Shown in pieces: positions 52,836 to 61,304 of a stretch of 64,000 nucleotides of DNA (the first letter of the stretch is position 1; each line of letters opens with the position of its first letter). The DNA lies in assembly GCF_003259895.1 (NCBI RefSeq), contig NZ_QLME01000001.1:120152-184151 (forward strand), given 5' to 3'. The position numbers and the translations under genes are program-made. Source of the stretch: Halanaerobium saccharolyticum. GTDB taxonomy: Bacteria > Bacillota > Halanaerobiia > Halanaerobiales > Halanaerobiaceae. The notes beneath the pieces are model-generated. The model was given only the letters and a program-made list of their open reading frames with translations. It was not told the origin of the DNA and made no database searches.

Positions 52836-53450
52836 TTAAGAATTAATCGGAAATTTATTTTTTAACATTTGAAGATCTTCATCCTCAGAAATACTGGATA
52901 ATTTAGGATCAGAATTAGCAACATATTTAGAAATAGAATCACTAAAATAAGCTTCTCTTTCTTCACCATCTACAGAAAATAGAATCAATTGCACAATTCT
53001 CAAGCCTGGATATAAAGCTATTGGATTTGAAGAATTATTTACCAACTCTAAATTAATTACTCCCGCATAACCGGATTGTAAAACAGAAGAAATATTTAAG
53101 CCTAGCCTGTTCCAGGAAGAACGGGTAAAGATAATTCCAAATAAATTATCAGGTAGTTTGACATATTCAAAAGTAGAAGCAAGTACCAACTGTTGAGGAT
53201 ATAATATGAATTTTTCTCCAAAATTACGATAAGTATCCTGAAAAAAAGTCTCAATTGGACGTCTATCACTTAAAGGATCAAAAAATGGCTTTCGTGTCCG
53301 CATATCAACTTCAAATTTAGTTCCTAGCCTTAAATCAATTGTGCTTTCACCAATTTGTTTTTCATTGTCAAGAATAGGAGTAATAGTTAAGCTATTTTCA
53401 GCTTTTGAAGTCAACAAATTATTAATCTTTTCCTTTGAGATAATTGACAT
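52836..53450 (-). CDS. dcd: dCTP deaminase/dUTPase-superfamily protein
   Basis: 204 residues from the ATG at 53450, which has GGAGGTG 9 bases before it; TAATG overlaps the stop of the metallopeptidase gene by one base, and a GTG at 53462 is inside the ribosome site. Motifs: RSSWNRLGL (~110-118) and SGYAGVINLELVN (~126-138), the dCTP deaminase pattern with catalytic glutamate at ~135 and glycine-rich loop. It should convert dCTP to dUTP (or act on dUTP). In defence context such enzymes deplete dCTP after phage infection. Coupling to the metallopeptidase gene suggests one system. Confidence 0.85.
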   Translation of the reverse strand: MSIISKEKINNLLTSKAENSLTITPILDNEKQIGESTIDLRLGTKFEVDMRTRKPFFDPLSDRRPIETFFQDTYRNFGEKFILYPQQLVLASTFEYVKLPDNLFGIIFTRSSWNRLGLNISSVLQSGYAGVINLELVNNSSNPIALYPGLRIVQLILFSVDGEEREAYFSDSISKYVANSDPKLSSISEDEDLQMLKNKFPINS

Positions 53451-54862
53451 TAACCCTGCCACCTCCGCTGGATTCTACTGGTTCTAAGTGAATACTTCAT
53501 CAAATCATTTATTAGAAGGTTTAAATCATAATCTCCATTTTTCCCATCTATTTTCCCAACTCTTTTTTTCAACGAATTTTTATAGAGAAATTTAGCGTAC
53601 CAACCAGAATTTATAATTGCAATTGGATCAGCAGCAATATTATTTAATTCATTTGGTGGAATAACTTCTTTGATTCTTTGTTCAGCAAGTTTTTCAGCCT
53701 GGCTTAGTTTGTTTTTATTGATAATATTTTTCTCTCCCAATAACTGTTTTGATTCAGCTAACATATCAGGAGTTAAATCATTTATTATATCTTCTAATTT
53801 TTGAAACATAAATTTGCTTTCCTGAACCGTATAATTAATATTATTAATTATAATATTCCCTGATCTGTTTTGCTGCTGATTATTACTATTAGCATAAGCA
53901 TCTTGATAGGATTCAATTTTTTCTTTTAATAATTCGGGAAGCTCATTGTATATTTTAAGTTCTTTTAGCGCTTTTAACATCAGATTAAACCTAAAGCTTA
54001 AACGAGGATGTGATACAGAACATGTATTGCTTAAATTATCATTATAAAAATTATTTATATTAGTGCTATTTATCACAAAATCAAACATAGAAAAAACAAA
54101 TCCCGGTCCGACTGTATAAACAGCTAATATATCAGATAATAATTCTCTTATCCAGTTTATTAAATAACATCTTCTGAATATATTAACTAATTCTACCTGC
54201 CCAAGCTGATTACCTTTATTAGCATAAATACATTTTCTTAAGCTTAAAAAGTCATCACTATTAAAATCTATTTTTTGAAATATCTTATCAGCAAAATTAT
54301 TCTCTTCAACCAAATAATGACCTATTTCGTGAAAAAATATTCCAGATAGTAGTAAATTGTTTTTATGATTTTTAGGAAAAGTTAACTTGATAAATTTTTT
54401 ATTTACTGTAAAACCAGTCATATTTAGCTCTTTTTCTAAAAACATTTTTAATTTAAACCAGATTTCACTAAAAGAAAAGTTCATTTCCTCTCTAGGAATT
54501 GTTAAGATTTCAAAATCATTTTTTTCGATATCTTTAATCAAATCTCTAAAAACATTCATTATTTCTAAAGGATGTGATTTAAAATCTGTATTGGCTACTG
54601 CTTTTGCTATTCTTTGTAAATGACCTTGATCCCAGATGTTATTAGCCAGGATAGTTTTGTCACTAAAAAAATCATCATTATTTTTAAGATCATTATGGGC
54701 TATTTTCTTAAATTCAGTAATTATCATCTTAAGATCATTTTCAATAAATTTTTTTACTATATCTGATGGATAAGCCTTATTGCTCAAAATATTTAACTTT
54801 TCTTCATATTTACAAAAAGAATCTAATAAATTATTTAGATATTCCTCTTTTGAAATAATCAT
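53450..54862 (-). CDS. Zinc metallopeptidase-like protein (HEIGH), 470 aa
   Basis: HEIGH at 178-182 (GIFFHEIGHYLVEENNFADK), with a downstream acidic helix INWIRELLSDILAVY (E240 or D244 as third ligand) and TVGPGFVFSMFDF, and SVSHPRLSFRFNLM. The E-x3-D then GP-x-F order is like metallopeptidase-type proteins found in defence islands. N-terminal ~170 residues are helical, the last ~150 have a long glutamine/asparagine stretch and coiled segments. No signal peptide. The start overlaps the 144-residue gene by almost nothing (two bases) and the stop overlaps dcd, so translation is coupled. Confidence 0.75.
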   Translation of the reverse strand: MIISKEEYLNNLLDSFCKYEEKLNILSNKAYPSDIVKKFIENDLKMIITEFKKIAHNDLKNNDDFFSDKTILANNIWDQGHLQRIAKAVANTDFKSHPLEIMNVFRDLIKDIEKNDFEILTIPREEMNFSFSEIWFKLKMFLEKELNMTGFTVNKKFIKLTFPKNHKNNLLLSGIFFHEIGHYLVEENNFADKIFQKIDFNSDDFLSLRKCIYANKGNQLGQVELVNIFRRCYLINWIRELLSDILAVYTVGPGFVFSMFDFVINSTNINNFYNDNLSNTCSVSHPRLSFRFNLMLKALKELKIYNELPELLKEKIESYQDAYANSNNQQQNRSGNIIINNINYTVQESKFMFQKLEDIINDLTPDMLAESKQLLGEKNIINKNKLSQAEKLAEQRIKEVIPPNELNNIAADPIAIINSGWYAKFLYKNSLKKRVGKIDGKNGDYDLNLLINDLMKYSLRTSRIQRRWQG

Positions 54863-54863
54863 A

Positions 54864-55298
54864 TTAATAACCCCAACTGTTCATTTGATTGCTTTCCAAT
54901 TTAAGCTTTAACTGATTATTTATTTCTTCTAATAATTTGATTAGTTCATCCATTTCTCCAGGTTCAAGTGATTTTTCTCTTTTAAATGAGATTAAATAAT
55001 TATGGTACTTTTCAGCTTCTTCTAAAACATCATCAATAGTTTCAACTTTTATGTCCATATTATTTAGTGCAGAAGTAAATATAGAAAATGCATCAGCACC
55101 TGAAAACTCATTATTTAATTCACTAAACTGCTTATTACAGAAGTCAAGAATAACTTCAAAAAACTTAATAGTAAGTTCATAATTTTTATCTTTACTATCT
55201 TTTTCTTTAGTTAAACTTTTAATAATTTTATTAAAAGTCAGTGATAAAGATAAATCAAATAAAGAATTCTCCTGTTTTTGACTGTAATCCATTAACAT
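54864..55298 (-). CDS. Helical hypothetical protein, first gene of operon, 144 aa
   Basis: Unrecognised. Fully helical and charged (SLTFNKIIKSLTKEKDSKDK, ELTIKFFEVILDFCNKQF, LEEINNQLKLKLES). GGGGTG 8 bases before the ATG. First cistron of the four-gene unit with the metallopeptidase, dcd and split ATPase. It may be an adaptor, a sensor or an antitoxin-like inhibitor; nothing in the sequence decides. Confidence 0.6.
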   Translation of the reverse strand: MLMDYSQKQENSLFDLSLSLTFNKIIKSLTKEKDSKDKNYELTIKFFEVILDFCNKQFSELNNEFSGADAFSIFTSALNNMDIKVETIDDVLEEAEKYHNYLISFKREKSLEPGEMDELIKLLEEINNQLKLKLESNQMNSWGY

Positions 55299-55379
55299 AA
55301 TTAATTCACCCCTTCGTTTTACTTATACTTAATAATTCTATAAGGACTTAATAATTCCTTTATATTTGCTGAAATTAAA

Positions 55380-55414
55380 CAAAAAACTCCCACCTAAAAA
55401 AATCTGATGAGAGT
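55380..55414 (-). terminator. Intrinsic terminator (shared family) after the truncated mannose gene
   Basis: Minus strand: ACTCTCATCAGATT with AGGTGGGAGTTTTTTG partner. Shorter loop than other family members. It is ~85 bp past the stop at 55501. Confidence 0.7.
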
Positions 55415-55500
55415 AGTAGTGTAATGATTACTGCATTTAATATTTTATTCGATAAATTTCTGCATATATCGGGTGGTACACGGCACGGTCACGTTTTACT

Positions 55501-56340
55501 TTATAAACAATCCTCAAGACCTTCTGCTTCCAGAATGTTTCTGATCTCTTTAACTTCCTGGGCCCGCTTTTTATCACAGATTAGAATAGCATCTTCAGTA
55601 TCAACTATCACTACATCATCAAGTCCAATAGTAGTTACTACTTTATTTGGACTGTGAATAATAGAATTAGTAGTATCTATACCGTAATGTTTACCAATTA
55701 CTACATTACCATCAGCATCTACCTTTTTAACTCTCTCTAAAGCCGGCCAGCTGCCGAGATCATCCCAGCCAAAAGAACCAGGAATAACAAAAATATCATC
55801 TGCTTTTTCCATAATTCCATAGTCAATGGAAACACTCTGCATTTTTTCGAATTCATCTCTGATTACTTTTTGAGCTAAATCTGTACCTAAAGCATTTTTT
55901 ATTCTCTCTAAAGACTCATACATCTCAGGTAAATGTGTCTCTATATTAGCTAGAATACTGCTTAACTGCCAGATAAACATCCCACTGTTCCAGAGATATG
56001 TTCCTTCCTTTAAAAACTCTTTAGCAGTGCTTAAATCAGGTTTTTCGGTAAAGTTTTTAACTTTAAATACCTGATCACCATCTATGGTATGTAATTGATC
56101 ACCAAAGTGAATATAGCCATAACCAGTTTCTGGATGAGTTGGTTCAATACCAATAGTAACTAAGTTTTTACCGGTTGCTGCAGTCATAATTGATTTTCTT
56201 AAAATATCTACAAATCTTTTTTTATCTTTAATTAAATGATCAGCCGGTAAAACAATCATTGTTGAACCAGGATATTTATTGTTATCTATCAAATACTTAA
56301 ACATCGCGGTGGCGAAAACAAGCCCAAAATATATTAAATA
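55501..56340 (-). pseudogene. Mannose-1-phosphate guanylyltransferase, 5'-truncated
   Basis: At least 267 residues (nominal ATG at 56304) of a ~350-residue enzyme. Present: STMIVLPADHLIKDKKRF, IGIEPTHPETGYGYIHFG, FTEKPDLSTAKEFLKEGTYL, WNSGMFIWQ, SVSIDYGIMEKADDIFVIPG and FGWDDLGSW. The GDP-mannose loop at the start (GGxGTRxxPxS) is missing; the frame continues to about 56340 (GLVFATAMFKYL) and then fails. So the N-terminal ~80-90 residues were lost at the border with the STAND gene. It made GDP-mannose for polysaccharide. Confidence 0.85.
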
Positions 56341-56386
56341 GAGAACTCAATTAACAATAACAATGGATATTTCTTTCTCTATGTGT

Positions 56387-59300
56387 TTATAAGATATTTT
56401 CTCTAAGCATATATCCCACAGAAGATCCTTTATCAATTAGAAAATTTAATATTATCATAAGCCCATCTCTCACTTCTCTTTTTCGCTTTATTTTTTCTTG
56501 ATTTTTAAAAACATAATTTCTTGTAAAATTCTCCAAATGGTAAATAGTATTTGTCTCTAGTTTTTTATTAATATAGCCTTTATTACTACCGATAATATTT
56601 GAAATCCACTTTAAACCATCATCTATATAATAACTACCGATATCATTTAATAACTTAGAAATTGCATATAAAGTAGAAGGACAATGGCCAATCTTGTCTG
56701 AAATTTCTGTAAAAAACCTTTTATTATTATCTTTGAAGGAATGCCATACTTTAACATCTTCCTTCCAGGGAACTTGGGCAAAAAGATAGCTCTTAATTAG
56801 CTTGTTAATATTCCAACTATTTTTAACCTCTTTACAAACACTAATAACTTTTGGTTTGAATATATTCCATACTAACCAAAAATTATCGTATGTATTTAAT
56901 TTGTCCTCAGCTTTAACGAACTCTTTAAATAAATCAGCAATCGATTCATAAGTACCGAACTTATCAATAAATGGCTTCAGTAAATTTGGAATATCCTCTT
57001 TCTGTGAAGTTAATACAAAATGAGAATATTTTTTAAGAAACTCATGTTTTACCATATAATTAACTTTTTTATCAAAACTATCTATTAATATTTCATCTGC
57101 AAAAGCAGAAACTATTATTTGTACAATTTCCTTATGTACCTCATTATCAGTTTTCTGAGGAATCATTTGAAAAGCAGTTTTTAATATACTTAAATTATTT
57201 TTTGAAATATCTTCTTTAGTATTAAACATTAATGAATTATCTATAATACTTTTAATAGTCTCTTCATTTTCTTTAAAAAACCTTTCCATTAGTTGTTCTT
57301 TATCTAATTCATGTATACCCTTTCTGAAATTTTCTTCTCGAATTTTTTTCTGTAACTTGTCATATTTGGGTCTCAAAAATAAATAGCCCAATAATAAGTA
57401 TTGTGCGTCATTGAAATTATTTTCCCATAACTTATGGATAGCATTAATAGAAAAGATACTAAAACTAGCATTTGAAACTAATCCACCAACTGAATCATCC
57501 TTGAACAGAGTAAATAATAGAATTGTTTTTATTATTTCCTTTTCTTTAGGAAATACTTCTAACAGTATTGGTAGTGAAGAAATGGCTGGCTGCACTCCAT
57601 CAGATATTTGATATCTATAATTTGGGTTAAGAGAATTACCTGCATATTCGATAAGTATATCTTTACAAAATTCTTTGTCTTTTTCTGAAAGCTTATTCAT
57701 ATTATTCTCTATCAAAAGAGAACATACATATGCAGGAATTGATCGATTTATACGTAAATAGCTTTGCTGGTTATCATAATCTACATTATCCAAATCATCT
57801 GATCCAATTTGTTCAGCTTCTTCAATTATATCCTTGACTTCTTGAAGAGCCAATAAAGGATCATTTTCATATTTATCGTATTTCTTATAATCTTCATCAT
57901 CATTAAATTTGAGTTCAGCCCAATGTTTTAAAGATAAGTGTTTTGTGAGTTGAGAACTTTTTTCCAAAGCTTTTTCACTATACTTCTGTAAATCAGGCTC
58001 AATTTTTGGATTAAATTGAATTTCAATACCGTTTTCAACAAATTCCGTAGTTATATTTATTTTTCTTCTATCCATTCTGGAAAGAAATAGTCTCCAGGTT
58101 TTATCGGTTTCATTCTCTTTTAACTCATCTGTTAATTCTTGATAGTAGTCATCTAAAATATTCCATAATACTTCTTGCCTGTCTTCTGCTACCTCTTCAC
58201 TTGTTTCTTCACTTCTAAAACATTGGTAATTTAAAAATAAGCGCTCTAATGATAATTTTCGATGTTTATCTTCACAGGTTTTAATCCTTTCATTTTCGTA
58301 AAACTCATTACCTCTACTCCCCATATTTCGGCCCAAAGAGTATAAAGATTTAGTACTTTTTTCCGAAACTAACCTAGTAGTGTCCTGAAGAATAAACTCC
58401 TTTGTTTTAAATAGTATCTTCGCTATATTAAATGTTTTTTCAGGATAGGCTAGAACAATGCTTGCTACAATTGAAGTAATTGATGCAGATTCAGAATTTT
58501 TAATAAGATATAAAAGCATATTTTCTAAACTTTCTGAGTTAATCTTCTCTCCTACTTCTAAAAGATATTTTTCTAAAGCCATATGGATAGACTGAAGCAA
58601 ATAAGGACTTCTAGGTGAACTGGTACCTCTATACATATTCCAAAGACAATGGCTAACATATTGTTTTATACTATTTTCCTCATTTATATAAACTTTAACT
58701 TCTTTTACAGAATTATCAAATCCTGATTGGGCATACTTACTTATCGATTTGTTTGTAAAACGTAATATAAAGTCTACTGTACTATTATAAGAAAATTGTA
58801 ACAACCAATAAATTGGTGTTTGAAAGGCACTTGAAGGAAAATAATCAAGATGATATTCTTCCAAACCAAAATAGGATTTTATATCTAAAGAGGAATGACC
58901 AAAAGGATATTCTGATTTTGGTGTAATAGTCCAAAAAAGATCAGCCAATTTTATTACGCAATTTGGTAGGTATTTACAAACTAAAATTCCTTCAAGTTTT
59001 GTTAAAATAAATTTTGAAAAATCATAATAAGGGTCTCTATGACGCTTCCATTTATTTTGAATAATTTTCTTGAAAATGTTTTTTAACTCAGTTTTTATTT
59101 CAGCCGCACCATAAATAATAGTTTTTAAAAGCTGTTCTTTGATATTACCGTCAGATAAATAAATGTCTTCACTAATAACCCATTCATAATATTGTAATGC
59201 AACTAAAGAAGAATATCTTGTTGTTTTACCTTCTTTAATATTACTATTCCAGTCATAAATAATAGGCAAAATAAAATCTATATTATCTATACCTATTCGT

Positions 59301-61129
59301 TCTATATTTTCGTATGCAAATTCTATTAAACACTCCCATCCTTGTCCTTTTGGTTTTGTTAGGACATAATCTAATTTAAATATATCTAAATTTTTCAAAC
59401 CCAGCTCTTTAAAAAAATCTTCATTAATTTCCTTACAAGATATTCTCAATAAAAAAGTAAGTCTTTTTAATAATTCCTGTTTATTTGCTAATAATTCCTT
59501 TTCAAAAATATCAAAAAAAACTTTTGAATAATTTGAAAGTAAAACAGATACAAATATTTCGTCTTTCCAAAAAGATTCAATTTTGTCACTGTCAAAAACT
59601 TCTTCAATAAATATCTTAATGTCATTGTCTTCTAATAATAGTTTTTCTGATATCCAATTTCTAAAACATCTCCGTATTGGTAGAGAGTGACCTATTTTTT
59701 TAAAAAAGTCTTCGTTCGTAGCTTTTTTAATGTATTCACTTTCTATGATTTTCTCCAAAGCCCATTCCTCATAAATATCATGTGTAATAAAATACCCTGC
59801 TAACTCATACCCTAAAATCCCCTCTTTTGTTAATTCGTTTAGAATATTTGAATCACAATCACAACTAGAATTAATAAAAAAATGACCACTATTTGCACGT
59901 TCAAATGCAATCGTTAAAAAACAACGTTCTCTTTCAGGTTTAAACTTTCTTATAATTTTATTCCACAATTTATTCTTAAACTCAATATAATCCAATTCTT
60001 CAGCTGGATTATAGTATTTTAAATATTCATTAAGATAAAATGGATTTCTTATTAATTCCAAAAGTTTATTATCTTTTGGTAATGAAAATTCATATTTATC
60101 GGAAATTGAATTTAGTTCTTTCAATTCTATATTTTTTACATTTATATTTAACGGAGCAATATTATAGACTTCAAAAAATTGATAATTTAATTGCTCTAAA
60201 TAATTATTTCTTGTTGTAAAAATAATTTTCCATTTATCTTTAATAAGTTCAGCAAGAAATTCTTTGAAAGGATCTTTATTCCTAAGATCTAACAGCTTTT
60301 CTGCAGAATCTATTATAATAATTTTAGTTTTCTTTTCTTTATACGCTTTAACAAAATTATAAAAACTATAGTCGTTAAATAAATTATTAATATTTCTTAA
60401 CTCAAACTCTGTTGCTTTAAATATAAAAAAGGGTGTATTGTCTTTTAAATCTTCATATAATTTTTTAATTAGTACTGTTTTTCCAACCCCACCAACACCA
60501 CTTACAATGGTTATCTGTTGTGATTGATCCCTTAATTTTTCAAGCTTTTTATCCCGGTTAATTTCAAAACTTGTATTATTAAAATTTATACTAGTTTTTA
60601 TACCAGATAATATGTTTTCATTATGATTCTGTTGTTCTTCTAATAAATCAAATATACTTGTATCAAAAGTAAAAAAATGTTTAGTAATAATTGCATTTTT
60701 ATTGGATACAAAATCAGACTCAAAAAAACTAGCAGTCCTCCATTCTAAAATAATATTTAATCTTTCTGCCTTTTCTTCTATATCCATTAATCCTTCTGGT
60801 TTTTTCCCTTTATATTGTCCCCACTCTTGGTTCGTATAAAAAATCAATTTCGTTATATTTGAATAATATTTTTTTGATTTTTCAATTGTAGTTAATAAAT
60901 CTTTTTTATGATTAGAAAGTGTAGAGTTATAAAACTTTGCTTGCCATCCTATTATATTACCATCTATTTCAATAGGATTAGTTTCAATTGCAGCCTGGTT
61001 TTTAAATCGGAAAATACCATATTGTTTTTTATACTCCCTACAAAAAAGCAAATAACAAAACCATTCAAAATAACTTTGAGGATTTTCATTGAATTTTGCT
61101 TCAAAAATTTTCCAGTTAGGTTTAATCAT
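56387..61129 (-). CDS. Avs-like STAND NTPase with N-terminal nuclease-like domain, 1580 aa
   Basis: N-terminal ~150 residues have FEWFCYLLFCREYK, IETNPIEIDG and GWQAKFYNS: the E...QxK pattern of an Mrr/PD-(D/E)XK-like domain (E49, Q63, K65). Then a STAND NTPase: Walker A SGVGGVGKTVLIKKL (211-218), Walker B KIIIIDSAEKLLD, and FTTRNNYLEQL. The remaining ~1100 residues are helical repeats, the target-sensing part. This is the layout of Avs antiviral STAND proteins, which recognise phage terminase or portal and then cut DNA; whether it is Avs4-like or another type cannot be told by eye. GGGGTG ribosome site. The gene stands alone and its downstream side abuts the cut mannose gene. Confidence 0.82.
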   Translation of the reverse strand: MIKPNWKIFEAKFNENPQSYFEWFCYLLFCREYKKQYGIFRFKNQAAIETNPIEIDGNIIGWQAKFYNSTLSNHKKDLLTTIEKSKKYYSNITKLIFYTNQEWGQYKGKKPEGLMDIEEKAERLNIILEWRTASFFESDFVSNKNAIITKHFFTFDTSIFDLLEEQQNHNENILSGIKTSINFNNTSFEINRDKKLEKLRDQSQQITIVSGVGGVGKTVLIKKLYEDLKDNTPFFIFKATEFELRNINNLFNDYSFYNFVKAYKEKKTKIIIIDSAEKLLDLRNKDPFKEFLAELIKDKWKIIFTTRNNYLEQLNYQFFEVYNIAPLNINVKNIELKELNSISDKYEFSLPKDNKLLELIRNPFYLNEYLKYYNPAEELDYIEFKNKLWNKIIRKFKPERERCFLTIAFERANSGHFFINSSCDCDSNILNELTKEGILGYELAGYFITHDIYEEWALEKIIESEYIKKATNEDFFKKIGHSLPIRRCFRNWISEKLLLEDNDIKIFIEEVFDSDKIESFWKDEIFVSVLLSNYSKVFFDIFEKELLANKQELLKRLTFLLRISCKEINEDFFKELGLKNLDIFKLDYVLTKPKGQGWECLIEFAYENIERIGIDNIDFILPIIYDWNSNIKEGKTTRYSSLVALQYYEWVISEDIYLSDGNIKEQLLKTIIYGAAEIKTELKNIFKKIIQNKWKRHRDPYYDFSKFILTKLEGILVCKYLPNCVIKLADLFWTITPKSEYPFGHSSLDIKSYFGLEEYHLDYFPSSAFQTPIYWLLQFSYNSTVDFILRFTNKSISKYAQSGFDNSVKEVKVYINEENSIKQYVSHCLWNMYRGTSSPRSPYLLQSIHMALEKYLLEVGEKINSESLENMLLYLIKNSESASITSIVASIVLAYPEKTFNIAKILFKTKEFILQDTTRLVSEKSTKSLYSLGRNMGSRGNEFYENERIKTCEDKHRKLSLERLFLNYQCFRSEETSEEVAEDRQEVLWNILDDYYQELTDELKENETDKTWRLFLSRMDRRKINITTEFVENGIEIQFNPKIEPDLQKYSEKALEKSSQLTKHLSLKHWAELKFNDDEDYKKYDKYENDPLLALQEVKDIIEEAEQIGSDDLDNVDYDNQQSYLRINRSIPAYVCSLLIENNMNKLSEKDKEFCKDILIEYAGNSLNPNYRYQISDGVQPAISSLPILLEVFPKEKEIIKTILLFTLFKDDSVGGLVSNASFSIFSINAIHKLWENNFNDAQYLLLGYLFLRPKYDKLQKKIREENFRKGIHELDKEQLMERFFKENEETIKSIIDNSLMFNTKEDISKNNLSILKTAFQMIPQKTDNEVHKEIVQIIVSAFADEILIDSFDKKVNYMVKHEFLKKYSHFVLTSQKEDIPNLLKPFIDKFGTYESIADLFKEFVKAEDKLNTYDNFWLVWNIFKPKVISVCKEVKNSWNINKLIKSYLFAQVPWKEDVKVWHSFKDNNKRFFTEISDKIGHCPSTLYAISKLLNDIGSYYIDDGLKWISNIIGSNKGYINKKLETNTIYHLENFTRNYVFKNQEKIKRKREVRDGLMIILNFLIDKGSSVGYMLRENIL

Positions 61130-61304
61130 ATCTTTGGCACCCCTTTTTTAAAGATGAACTATAATCAAAAATTATTAGCTTCTTATTTATTCCATTTTCA
61201 AATGATTATAATACCTTTGTTTGCTAAAAGCAAATGGAATATATAAGTAGTTTTCCCATTTTTTAAAATAGATTATCCACAGATCTGTCAGTTGTTCTAA
61301 TTTA

